Source of the DNA: Eremophila alpestris peregrina
Lineage: Eukaryota > Chordata > Aves > Passeriformes > Alaudidae
Length of the DNA: 64,000 bases
NCBI GenBank assembly: GCA_009792885.1
Contig: WMCF01000035.1
Location: 4,278,361-4,342,360 of the forward strand
Reading direction: 5' to 3'
Of the stretch, positions 39,796-50,626 are shown one piece after another. The notes below the pieces were generated by a model that worked only from the letters and a program-made list of their open reading frames with translations, ran no database searches and had not been told where the DNA came from. The position numbers and the translations under genes are program-made. Position 1 is the stretch's first letter, and each line of letters begins with the position of its first letter.

Positions 39796-39925
39796 CATAG
39801 AATAGTTTGCTCAACAGTCCTGCAGTGAACAGGGACATTTCCAACTAGATCAGGTTGCTCAGTGTCCTACTCAACCTGTCTTAGAAGGTTTCTAAGGATG
39901 AGGTCTCTCCTACCTCAGCCATGTC
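39796..39925 (-). mobile_element. CR1 LINE 3' fragment, minus strand
   Basis: From ATCATAGAATAG onward this is the reverse complement of a CR1 3' end. The CAGTGAACAGGGACATTTCC and CTAGATCAGGTTGCTCA blocks are in the expected order, followed by a diverged block ending at CTACCTCAGCC. It begins exactly where the plus-strand CR1 stops, so the two fragments are joined tail to tail. Similarity fades after about 39,925. Confidence 0.85.
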
Positions 39926-42149
39926 TACTGTGATGGGCCAGAAATTCACATTTTTAGAACTTCCATCTGGATTTTGTACCATGTTTGCATTTCCTAAAAA
40001 CACTGCAGTGTAATTTAAACAAACCAACAACAATGAGCGGTTGGGCTGAATTCCAGTTCTTCAGTTTAACACTTAATTGATGTTTTCCTGACTAAAGACT
40101 GAATAATCTCTGTGTATATAGTGAAGAAATATTTTCCACAAATCCAAATTATATTGGGTAATTTAGGTGCATAAAAATTTAGCCTAATGAATAAGTTACT
40201 GCAGGGTAAAACATTACTAAAATTACTCTGCAGTTAAGTTCAGTAGGGCTTTAGTAGCAGATTTAACAATGGTTAGAATATAATTTTGTGTTGGCAATTT
40301 TGGAGAAATGACTTCAACTGCACTAGGAGAAATCTATATCATATGGAGAGAAAATGTTTGTAATAAAAAGCTAACAACTCAGCATCAGTTAGTGCTGTTT
40401 CATAGTGAACCTACATCTAAAACCTCTCAATTTTAGGGAGGGAGAGAATATCTGGATATTTATATTCATTGAACTGGAGGAAAACAGCTTAGTTCACTAC
40501 TAGAAATAACAACTAGAAAAGAATAATGTGTAGCTGACACCACTCGTGTTCCTTCTGGCGTTTGCCTTTACTTTTTTGTGCTTATCATTTCAACTGCAAC
40601 TCTGAAACACAATTTGGAGACTCAGTCAAGTGCAATAAAATGAAAATGGAAGACAGGATTTTTTTTTCCCCCTTGCTTGCCTGCCATAAATACTTCAGCT
40701 GTTTTACTTGGAATCCTCATATTGCGAAACTGAAATCTTTATGGGAAGATTTTTAATATCCAAAGTTAATATTGGGATCCTATTATGTTGAACACCATAT
40801 GAATATAAATCTTGCCTTGGAAAACCTTAAATCTGAATGAACAAATTAACAAGTGAGGGTAATGAGGGAAAATACTATCTTGATTTTAAAGAGGAACAAT
40901 TGGCACATTAGGAGGAAAGTGTTTTTTACCAAAGCCACGCTGCAGGGCTGGATGACAAAAAAATTAAAGCTGTGTTTCCTCTAGCAGCAAAGGCAGTTCC
41001 CAGTGTGTTTTGTTTGCTTGCTTTTCTCCACTGCTCTTTTTCATATTTGTATTTTTACTCAGACAATCTGCCTGCTTAAGAGTCATCAAAATAAGTTGCA
41101 GTAGCACCCACAGAAGACACATAAAACTGTGACAAAGGAAAGTAAAACCTTCTCATTGTCTGAGAAACTTGATTTGAAACATTCCTGGGCTGACATTGGC
41201 CCTGAGGGCTTGAGGACTTACTGTGTCAGTCTCAGCGCCAGTCCAGTGCCAGACCATGAGCTGTAATTCCTGTTTAGGAGGGATAAGGAGCTCAAAAACC
41301 TCTGCTAAATGCAGCTATTGAATGCATAAGTGGGTGCTGAAAAGAGCTCATTAATGGTAATTTTCTTACAAATGTTTGGGAAAAAAAAAAAAGGAGGTTT
41401 GGCTGGTGGATTTTTGTGTTCTTTTCTAAAAGTTATAGTGTTTACATATTTTTTTTTATTTTGTCTCTTTTACGGCATCTTTCAAAACCAAGCAAAGCCC
41501 CCAGGCAGGAACCCAGAAGCATACAAATGGATATCTTTAGGATCCTGATGGGAATACTGCCAATAAGGTAAAAAGAAATATTAAAAAAGTGCCAAACATG
41601 CAGACCTGTCATCCTTTGCCTTAATGGGCACTTACAAATGTGCTACTTGCAAGAGATGTTCTTCCACAATATGATTGTGGTTATAAAACAAACAGCATGG
41701 TCAATAATATGATCTAATCTGATTGAAGAGGTCAGTTAGAAAATTATTACCCACTTTACAACCCATTAACATCAAACCTACATTACAGGAATGTATGTGA
41801 TAGATTAAAAACTTGCTTACTTAAAGCAAGAAGGTCTAAATAAACTCCATTATGAATGTTTTTTTGTATTTGAAGCAAAAAAAATTACCCCCTTGGTGAC
41901 AGGAATGCAATGGGGAGACTCAGAGCAAGTTGCTGAGTTTAGCTTTTTCATCTCTGTGCCTGAATCCTATCTAGCAGACGTTTGGGGAAGTGGAAAAGAC
42001 ATTTTTGGATGATTAGCTTCTGCTTTGTGATTGACACAGTAAGGAGGCTGCAAGAAAGCAATTCAAGGGAAATGGAAGCTGTTGAATGGAGTTACTGGAA
42101 TTAGGGAAGGAAAAAAAAAATGCTGTGCTTGATACAGAGCAAATTATTT
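39926..42149. other. Non-coding AT-rich DNA
   Basis: No gene or transposon is recognised. A 12-bp A run near 41,381-41,392 is a simple homopolymer. Short open frames encode nothing familiar. Confidence 0.7.
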
Positions 42150-42158
42150 GCTGTATCA
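42130..42158. repeat. Imperfect inverted repeat
   Basis: The left arm TGATACAGAGCAAAT (42130-42144) pairs with the right arm ATTTGCTGTATCA (42146-42158) apart from a two-base bulge. The right arm runs into the old repeat that starts at about 42,150. Confidence 0.6.
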
Positions 42159-42341
42159 GGAAAGACCCAATGACCCTTCTAATCTTGTATCCTGCCCGCA
42201 ATGTTGATTTATACCAGACGCTTCAAATGAAGATATAAATCCCCATAATACATTTACCTGTAATTGTATAATCGTGTGCAAGGAGGGTATGTTCCTTCTT
42301 GACACCAGCCCATGATCAGCATATGCCCTGTAGCATATGTA
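42150..42341 (+). repeat. Ancient amniote interspersed repeat
   Basis: Several blocks occur in the same order as in a dispersed repeat I remember from turtle and crocodilian genomes. They are CTGTATCAGGAAAGACCCAA, then GTATCCTGCC, ACCAGACGCTTCAAATG, TCCCCATAATA, ATGTTCCTTCTTGACACC and ATATGCCCTGTAGCATATG. The ordered match over about 190 bp is more than chance. The copy is heavily diverged, implying an insertion older than the bird radiation. I do not know its class or its Repbase name. It could be part of a larger element extending further on either side. Confidence 0.5.
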
Positions 42342-43479
42342 CTGAAAGCTTCTGTCTTTACTCCTAGCTGATGAAATTGCAGATGCTTATGGCAGTCGTA
42401 TAAATGAAGGCTAGTGGATGGCTAAACATGTTGTGTGGCAAACTCATGCTCATTGAACTGCCTAAATTTTAGCTAGTAAAATCTGGGGCAATTTCCATAG
42501 GATGTTATGCCACAAAGTTGGGTGGACGTTCTCTTGGGCTCTGTAGGGCCCTTTCACTGGTAATGTCAAAGGAAGATGCTAACAGTCTTCTGGCTCTAGT
42601 TTCCTGAGCAATTATGCACAATCTGCATGTATCTATATTATCTGCTGGATCAGTTTTTATCCAGTGCAAGGCGTTATGTGATCAGCTCCTTTTTTTTTTT
42701 TCAACTGGCTTAGCTAGATGCCAACATACCTTTAAGGTGTATTGCCTGATATTTCAGATTGCCTTAGGTTTATTTTCCTGCTTAATTTCTATATGAATTG
42801 TCAGATGCAAGCTTCTGAGGGAATCTATGGTTACAGTTGCCTCCAGAGTCCCTGGGGAGTGAGATAGAAGGGAAGATCTAGGTTTGGTCTTCTTTGTAAA
42901 ACCCCATCTGTCCTGGGGTGACCGCATGCATGCTTACCTGTAGTTAATATTGCACTGGTGACAGATATGTGTCATGTACAAGTGCTGGGATTGTCCTGTG
43001 TGATGTGCACTTCATCACTGAGTTCATCCAGCAGCTGCCCATAGCATCAGCCTGACAGGTTTTGCTGGTGGTTGTACCCTTAGTACCTGCTCAGTTGTCT
43101 CCCCAGCTTCTGTAGGAGGTCCTGGAACTTGAGAGTGACTGGTGACACTGGGCCTCCTTGCTGTAGATGTGAGAATACTACTTATGTGTGCTGTATTCAG
43201 GATGGCAAAGAGATAATGAAGGTGGGGATGGAAGAGCCCTACAGAAATGCCTGCAACCCCCTTCATCAGAGCTGTGAACAAACTTAGGTCATGGAGGGCA
43301 ACATGCACAGAGGCTTCCCTTGCTGTGTTGGGGCTACAGTGTTTGTGTCACCATGTTCCCTGTCTGTCTGCAGGGTGGAAGCAGCTCTTTAGCAAGATCA
43401 ATTGCTTTTGTGCTGTAGTGCTTCCGGGCACAGATCAGGCTGCTGTACCTCTGCCTTTAATGTAGGGTGGTCTGTGGAG
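42342..43479. other. GC-richer flank of the Harbinger remnant
   Basis: This span becomes richer in G and C after about 42,830 and has several open frames of 70-95 codons on both strands. None encodes a domain I recognise. Because it abuts the transposase remnant it may be the decayed 5' part of the same transposon, but I cannot show that. Confidence 0.5.
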
Positions 43480-43850
43480 GTTTGTACTGCCAGCCATTTG
43501 AACATTTCCAGGCTGGTCAAGGCTATTCCACAGGCCTATTTACACTTGGCACAGAGCCTGTGAAGCTCCATGCCATCATTTCTGCCTGGCATTGCTATCT
43601 GCCTGAGCTGCTCTGACTCAAAGGCATTTACAGGTGACCTGACTGCTTGCCAGGAAACACTTATCTCCTCAATGACTGTGGCATGGCAGGGGAATGTGCT
43701 TTTTGGCTGAATGAGGAGGAACTGGATGTCCATCAGGACCAGACATAAGGGTGGCATTAGGTTTGTGAGCTGGATCATATTTGCCTGCCATATCCATCAC
43801 AACATCTGTGAGAAAAAGAACAGGAGGCAGGCTGACCCACACTGTGCAGC
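43480..43850 (+). pseudogene. PIF/Harbinger transposase remnant
   Basis: HARBI1-like proteins are DDE transposases of PIF/Harbinger DNA transposons; some copies have been domesticated in vertebrates. Here the plus strand encodes the residues NDCGMAGECAFW (from 43671) in one frame and then FACHIHHNICEKK (about 43779-43818) in another. In family members a similar ...ND(C)...ECAFGRLK... segment is followed, after about 36 residues, by ...ACC(V/I)LHNICE. The spacing here, about 106 bp between the E of ECAF and the H of HNIC, fits that, with one frameshift between. A stop codon follows EELDVHQDQT in the first frame. Upstream, around 43,480-43,515, NISRLVKAI may be a further remnant, but that is weak. 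The catalytic core is largely missing or unrecognisable. It is a dead fragment, not a working gene. The main uncertainty is that recognition rests on two short motifs and their spacing. Confidence 0.5.
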
Positions 43851-46800
43851 TGCAAGAATTGTAAAGTCAGCTCCGTGTAGGAAGCCCCAAATGAGTCCTT
43901 TCTACACAGTGCATTACTGGGTATTCACTGCTTCAATGATGTGGATTCCAAGCTGATTTGTTTTTTTCTGTTGTCTTTCCATTTTTTTTTTCCAGGAGAT
44001 AAGAGGGAGGTAGAAAACCTTTTATCATGTTTCTGTTAGTGCTTCTTCTGAAGCACTGTATTCCTCAACACCTCCATGCTCTGTCTGGATGCCTGGCTGG
44101 CAGTGCCAGATGAAACCTGAAACCCTGCATAATATGCCATGTTCTCTTCCCCTTCCATACTCTGTTCCTTCATCTCTCTCCAGGGATGGAATGATTTATG
44201 CCAACATATATAGCTATAAATGAGACATTTTTCTATCAGCTAAGAACAACGGTGCAAAGCTGTACTATTACCAGTTAAAGTAAACACAAAGAAGCAGAAA
44301 AACTAGTTGTTAGCCATTAAACAGGTATAGTTTTATTGGCTGTAAACATTTCAAATAAGAACAAGTGAGTAACTACTGACAGTTTTTAACAATGGCAGAT
44401 AGTAATGCAGCCAGTACAGTATGTGGGATTTTATTTTTAAATAGTTTTTATCTTAACTGGTTTCAATTATTTTTGGCTCATATTTGTTTAACTCAACTTG
44501 GAGTTTTGGAAAGGAGAGTGGGATTCAATATGACTGAATTGCTTCTTCAAGTTTTACAAATGATGTTGCTCATCAGTAAGTGGAATATGAGCAGAAATGA
44601 GCTGAAATGGTAAGAGCCATGTTGGTGCAGGAGTGAATAAAAGGTTTTATAACACTTGTCCTATTTAAATCTTATTCTGTTCAAAGAAGATGTGAATTAA
44701 GTTTGCTGGAAGTATTTAACAGACTATTTTTTGTTGGATTAATATTGATTTTGTAAAGTTCATTTTATGTAATTGCCTTGACCTTTACTTGGGGGGCTGA
44801 AGCCAATATCACATTCTTTTCTGAAAATTTGAATTATCTTGGTTTCAATGTGACATAAAGAGGTAAAACTAACATCTCAAAGATAATTATTAGTAAAAAA
44901 GGTATATTCTTATCTATCTCTAGTTAGTTCTTAGACTGCTTTATGCTGTGGGGGTGATTCAGCACAATCAAGTTTAACTCTGTGTATTGATCTACAGTGA
45001 TGAAGCTAAAACCAAGAAAAATGTGGGTTTGCATACAAAAGGATTTAGGAAAGATTTATGATGGTGTCTCATGAACCCAGAAAAATGACATGTCTTGTTA
45101 AAGTATTTATTTCATTTTTTCTTCATGCTTTGGTGAGGCCTGCCATGAGGGGAAAGGAAGTTTTACTGAGAAATCCAAGATTACTCAGCTGGTACAATGA
45201 AAACATACATTAAACATGTAGGTCTAGGCAATATTTTTCCTTGTGTATCAGGACTGTGATTTTGCATCTCTTCCTTTAAGTCACATCAATTTTGCTATAA
45301 GGTATCTTTGGGCACAGGAATCTTACCATTCTAGAGTCCAGAAGTGTGGGGTTTTATCTAGTAGGCAGGCTTGCCAGGAGAATGTGTCCCTTTGCATTTC
45401 AGTAAGCTGTGGCTTTGGCTTTTGTTTTCACAGTAACTCAAAACTATTTTTCTTTACATTGTGGCTGAGATATTGCTACTTACTCGAGGGCCTCCAATGC
45501 TGATATTTTAGAGGAATGTGAAAATTTAACCACACACTTAGATTTTATTAAAACCCTGGCATTCTGCAAAGTATTCTTTTAGGCATATTCATAATCAGCA
45601 CTTTTCCTTTGTGATCTGTTGTACGCTTCAGTGGACAGTGGGCAGGATTTAGCAGGCATTTAGTGTGGTGGATGTTGTAACAAGAGACTATTAGCACTTT
45701 GCTGCTTCCAGCAAGAATAGCTCACTAATTCAGTTTAGTAAAATATGGTGATATTTTAGTGCCAGTAATCAGATCTGGAGACTTTCAGAAACAACAGTTA
45801 TGGTGTATTATTTCTGCTGTCCCATGGCAAAGGCTTTAGGCACTAAAACTGTTTTGGAAAACCAATATATAGAGTATTGCTAATGTTAGTGATTCGTGTA
45901 TCTACTAAATCATTTCTTTTGTTTGCTGTTTTGCTCTGTAGTTCAGACATGACAAAGCAACTCTTTTTATGAAAAGGAAATGAAAGAACATAACCAGGGT
46001 AAGATGTAAACCACAGAGCTTCTGTCATAAACAGGAGGCAAATGGCCTCATAGCAGTTATGCACAAATCAGTAGGTTGTACTAAGTTGAGAGCCTACTTT
46101 TGGCTGAGATTGTCATCAGACATCAATTTGGAAAGTTGTATAACTGGATGCTGTTAAAGGAAATCAAAGTGTTGTCTGGCATGATTATGAATTTCCAGCA
46201 CGGTTCAAGTGCTTGCTTCTAATATTCCCATGCTATTAATGTCATTTAGAACACCGACTGAATTAGGCTTGCTTTGGGAAATTAAGGATGTTGCACATTT
46301 TTCCAGAGATTCAGGACTTCCATGGGTGGAATTCATTGGTGCAACAGCCACTTGGGGTGTATGGCCTCTGTAAATTTGGAATACTGATTTGCTCTCTTGT
46401 AGAGTTTGCTGTATGACGCTCAGGTAAGTAGAGCTTCATGCCCTACAGTTTCAGACAGGCTCCACTTCCCCACTAATTCTATTTCTGTGGTCATCCACTC
46501 TATTAGCATGCCCTAGGAAAGTAAGCTGCCAGCTGGCCAGTACCTGACACACAGGCATCAGCTGCCACTGGGGAAAATCAGGGTGAAATGAGTCATGTAC
46601 TTGGGCACAATGAAGTTCTGAACCCCTAGTGAATGGTAGTATGTTAGATAGAGAAGCATTATTCTACCAGTTAAGTGCCAAAGAGCCACTGTTCCAATAG
46701 AGGTTTAAAGTAAAGTCAGACCTCTGAAAAAGAATTATATTAAGGAGAGCTAGTGCAAACCTGCTAGAGAATAGGAAAGTACATGAATGAGGTCAGCATG

Positions 46801-47705
46801 CCAAATATTGTGTTAAATGTTATGGCACGAAACCCTTATATTCTTCTCAGGTTCCTGAATTTGGTTAAAAAGAAGCTTGATAAACCACAAAAAAGATGTT
46901 TCAGTTTTTGTCCTTTCCTCCTGGGCATCTTCCAACAGGGACACTGTTGACTACCAAGTTCCCAAAATAAATGCTGAGGTAATGACACCCCAACACATTG
47001 TAGCAGAAATTTCATAACGTAATGGGAGTTAGTCATCTTATGCTGTGATTTATCTGGATTACTCATTTCCTTATTTTGAAGAATATGTATATTACAGGAT
47101 CAATGCCTTGAGCCATGCTTGTTGATAGTGATGTTTGTTTTCAGTGCTCATGTTACTACTCAGATGCACTTTGTTCTTTAGGGGAAGAAACAAATATGTA
47201 GAATGAGTCTGTTTTCACAGTTTATGTAAATGACAGACTTAAGAGAAGGTATTTTACAGCTTTTCAGAATACTTTCTGTGTTAAATCAAGATACATCTAT
47301 AATGTATGAGCTCTATACTCTTGATAAAGCTATAACTGTAGTTTCTGCATAGTTCCAGTTAAAAAAGAAGACTTCTCCACAGAAGACTCCAACTTCATCT
47401 TGTACAAAAAAGCGAACTGCTATAATACAGAATATCAGGACATTTTAGACACATGACTAAATTAGATGTTTCTTATTATCAGTAGACTAACAGGGAGTCC
47501 AAAAGGTAGCCAAGTAAAAATAGTATTGTGAAAATTTTTCTGAAGTTAGCTAGTAACAGAGAAAATGTGGAGTAAAGATCTTTATTGAACTGGAGTAATT
47601 TTCTGAAGAAGTTTCTTCCCTCTTCTTTATCTGATAAGAGTGGGAAATTTGTTATCCGAATGATCTGCAGGGAAGAGAACTCTAAAGGTGTTCAGACCAT
47701 AGAAT

Positions 47706-47721
47706 GGGGGGGTTTTCCCCC
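47706..47721. other. G-run/C-run hairpin with kappaB-like core
   Basis: Seven G, four T and five C form a potential hairpin. The internal GGGGTTTTCC fits the NF-kappaB consensus GGGRNNYYCC. The match is exact but short and lies in no recognisable promoter, so function is only a possibility. Confidence 0.3.
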
Positions 47722-48910
47722 TCTGTTGTTTTTGGTCTTTTTTGTTCTGTTTCATTTAAAATTAGACTATGCTGGGGTCATGTGGATAAAGGAGTATTTA
47801 TCCATTTATCTTTAACTGGGCAAGATAAGATAAAACCTAAATATAGTTGAGACTACAGCTGGCTGCATATCATCCATCTACCTTGGATCCTATGCTGCAG
47901 AGATTTGCACAAGGGCCAGATGCAAGAGGAATCCAGCTGGTGCTGCCAGCAGGTCACCTGCTCCCCTGGCCTGAAGGACACTGCTGGAGAAGTCCTGGGA
48001 AATGGATGATGGAGATCAGATGTCAGCTTTTCACAGATCACATGCACAGAAACTGGAGCTGCCTCCAGCTTGTCAGTTCTGTCTGAAATATCTGGTATCT
48101 CGTACAGGAACAACAAAATTATGTGCAAATGATGATGGCATTTCAGGTTTTTTTTGTCCCAAAACACTGGTATGTCTTTTCACACAGAAACCTCATTTAA
48201 TGTTCCAGGTAAAAACTGTAGGGGATTTTCTGCATAAGAAAATGAATACTTGAAGGAAAAGCTGCAAATAAAAAAATAGGGGATGTCTGAGCTATTTGTT
48301 ATAAGTAATATTTTTCTTGACTAATCAGAAAACCTTGAAATTAGTACTCTGTGCTTTATGCACACAGATTCTTCAGTATGGGGAAGAACTCTACAGCAGA
48401 ATGCTCTGAAAGATCATCCTCATCCGTCTTTGTCCCCTTTATGCTTGCACAACAAAAGTGTAAGAGTGTGTTAGGAATAAATGGCAGTAATGTACTGATG
48501 GGAATACTTTCAAAGTGGACAACACAGCCTGGATGAAGCCCAACACTTAAGGGTATGAAGGCTGTGATTAATCCTGTGATTCGCATATGTAGCACTGTGT
48601 GCACTCTAAAGTCTTGGAAGCTAGTTGGAAAATGATGGTAGCTCTTATGCAATAAGGATTTATCAAGAGGTGTGTATTTGCAGGTAGGGAAGTGATAAGG
48701 ACCAGGATGTATTGAGGCTTGAGTAATTTCCAGGCATTTGAGGAGAGTTGCTAAGAAGGCCTTTCTCCATGATGCACTTTCTGTGAAGTTTTGGGAACAT
48801 GGGAACAAAGATGGGCCAAAAATAAAAAAGTAGCTTTATCCTTTTTGCTTTGCGGGGGATCTTCTTCCAGAGTCTGTGAGCTGTTTTTATTCCCTACCAC
48901 CCCCTGTGAT

Positions 48911-48940
48911 TTTTTCTTTCTTTTTTCTTTCTTTTTCTCT
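48911..48940 (+). repeat. Pyrimidine tract, TTTC-rich
   Basis: About 30 bases consist almost only of T and C, with repeated CTTT/TTTC units. It could be a low-grade microsatellite. It also resembles a polypyrimidine tract, but no exon-like sequence follows an AG close by. Confidence 0.75.
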
Positions 48941-50308
48941 GAGAAGTGCCATCTGTTTTCCAGTGTTTGCTTCTTTTTCTAAGGAGACAGTATTTTGGGA
49001 TAGGAAGTGTCCTTTTGTCTCTGATTTCTGTGTGACACTGGTTTACTGCAAAGATGTGAAATGTGTCAAAAACTTTCTAGCAATTTATGTTTATCTGTAG
49101 ACATGCTGTTAGCTACCAACATCCTTTGCTTTTTACCACTGTCATTTCCAATGCTGACAATTTACCTTCAAAAGATAAATTGGATTTTTAAAGAAAATGA
49201 AAAGACTGACCCTACCAGTATTTGATAATTGATGGCTGTATTTTTACATACATTATTTAGTTATTCCTATGCTAGCCATGGTATTCATTACCCTTTTGAA
49301 TCCCAGGCTACTATTCATAGCAAAGGCAAGAATCTGCACAAGAAAACCTGGACTTGATTAATATCCTTAATTACTCTGCACTGGACCAAGGGGTAATATT
49401 TCTTACTGCCTCCTGTTACTAATCAGTTATGTCTCAAAGCACTTGGATCAATAACCTATATTTTTTTTCCATTGGACTGTGCTTATTGTATTAGTAGGAA
49501 AGTATTCAGATGAAGAAGCTTGCAAATGTTAACTAAAATTCTTCAGAAATTTGTTATTGATTTTATTAAAGTTGGTCAAATTGGAGATATTAAACCAGTT
49601 TTTAGGGGTTTTTTGTTTCTTTGGTTTTTTTTACAGGATATTTCTGAGGTGTTATCAGTCAGCTCTGCAGAGTTCTGGGACATTAGGCAGGGTAGTATTT
49701 TATATGGGCATGTGTTCATCTCTTCACTGCCTGATAAGGCACTAACTTGTTCCCACTTTATGCTAGAGCAGGTCTTTGCTCAACTGTGGTCTCTCAGGAC
49801 CACATTTATATATCACTTTGGGTAGAGCACTGGGTCAACAATCTCTGGACTGGGGCAGTGGGGATCTTAGCCTGGATGCTGTACCCACATCCATGATTTA
49901 AACTGGTTGTCCTTTGGCTTTAACTGTAAATTCAAGGTTAGGTGTGGTCGTCAGCAGTCTTCTCCTGTGCTTTGTGGTGGTTTGCACTGAACTGGCTCAC
50001 TGCCCTGGGCCTCCTCCTCTTGCTGCTCATCCTCTGCGTGGTGTCATTAGAGCCTCTACACACATTGCTGAGTTAATTATCAATATAATGTGTCCTTAAT
50101 TTCTTTGGCAGCCTCGTGGGGCCAAGGTGACAGTGAGAGAGGATTGAGCTGCTGTAGGTTCCTATCCCCATAACTTTGAGTGTTGTGCTGTGTGCCTGTG
50201 CATATGTAAGCTTGAAACTGAAACATGAAATTGTGTAACTATACCCTCAGTCCATACCTGTAACCCTGACCTAACTGCAGTCATTATATCTTACTGTCTT
50301 GTGATCAT

Positions 50309-50626
50309 CAGGAGGATGGGGACAGACACTGGTCAGTGGAGACCAGCAACTTGACAAAGGGCAATGGGCACGATCTGAAACATGGAAAATTCTATCTGAA
50401 TATGAGGAAAACCTTCTTTACTTTGGGAATGACTGGAATGGGCTGCCCAGACAGGTTTTGAAGTGTCCTTCTCTGCAGATATTAAAAATCTGCCTGAATG
50501 TGATCCTGCCGTGATCCTGTGATCCTGGATGTGCAACCTCCTCTAGCTGATCCTGCTTTAGAGGGGCCTTGGACCAAATGACTTCCAGAGGTTCTTTCCA
50601 ACCCAACCATTCTGTGATTCTGTGAT
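50309..50626 (+). mobile_element. CR1 LINE 3' fragment with terminus, plus strand
   Basis: The copy contains the CR1 blocks GGCAATGGGCACGATCTGAA, CTATCTGAATATGAGGAAAA, GGAATGGGCTGCCCAGACAG and CTTCCAGAGGTTCTTTCCAA in order. It ends at 50,611-50,626 in two ATTCTGTG-type units, the diagnostic CR1 3' terminus. It is 5'-truncated and contains no intact reverse transcriptase. A small tandem of GTGATCCT inside it (about 50,500-50,525) is probably later slippage. With its preserved terminus it is the best single marker in the window for an avian or reptilian genome. Confidence 0.96.

Larger units (their letters stand above)
43851..50308. other. Non-coding DNA with GC-richer patches
   Basis: No gene is recognised. 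A patch at about 47,845-48,085 is GC-richer, with overlapping open frames on both strands. A 150-codon minus-strand frame at 48356-48808 encodes nothing I know. A pyrimidine tract and a G/C hairpin are listed separately. These patches may be old unidentified repeats. Confidence 0.6.

Noticed and set aside
48356..48808. 150-codon open frame, minus strand
   Set aside because: No recognised domain; treated as a chance frame.
50214..50224. ISRE-like GAAACTGAAAC
   Set aside because: An exact core match but short, with no promoter context or second site; chance is likely.
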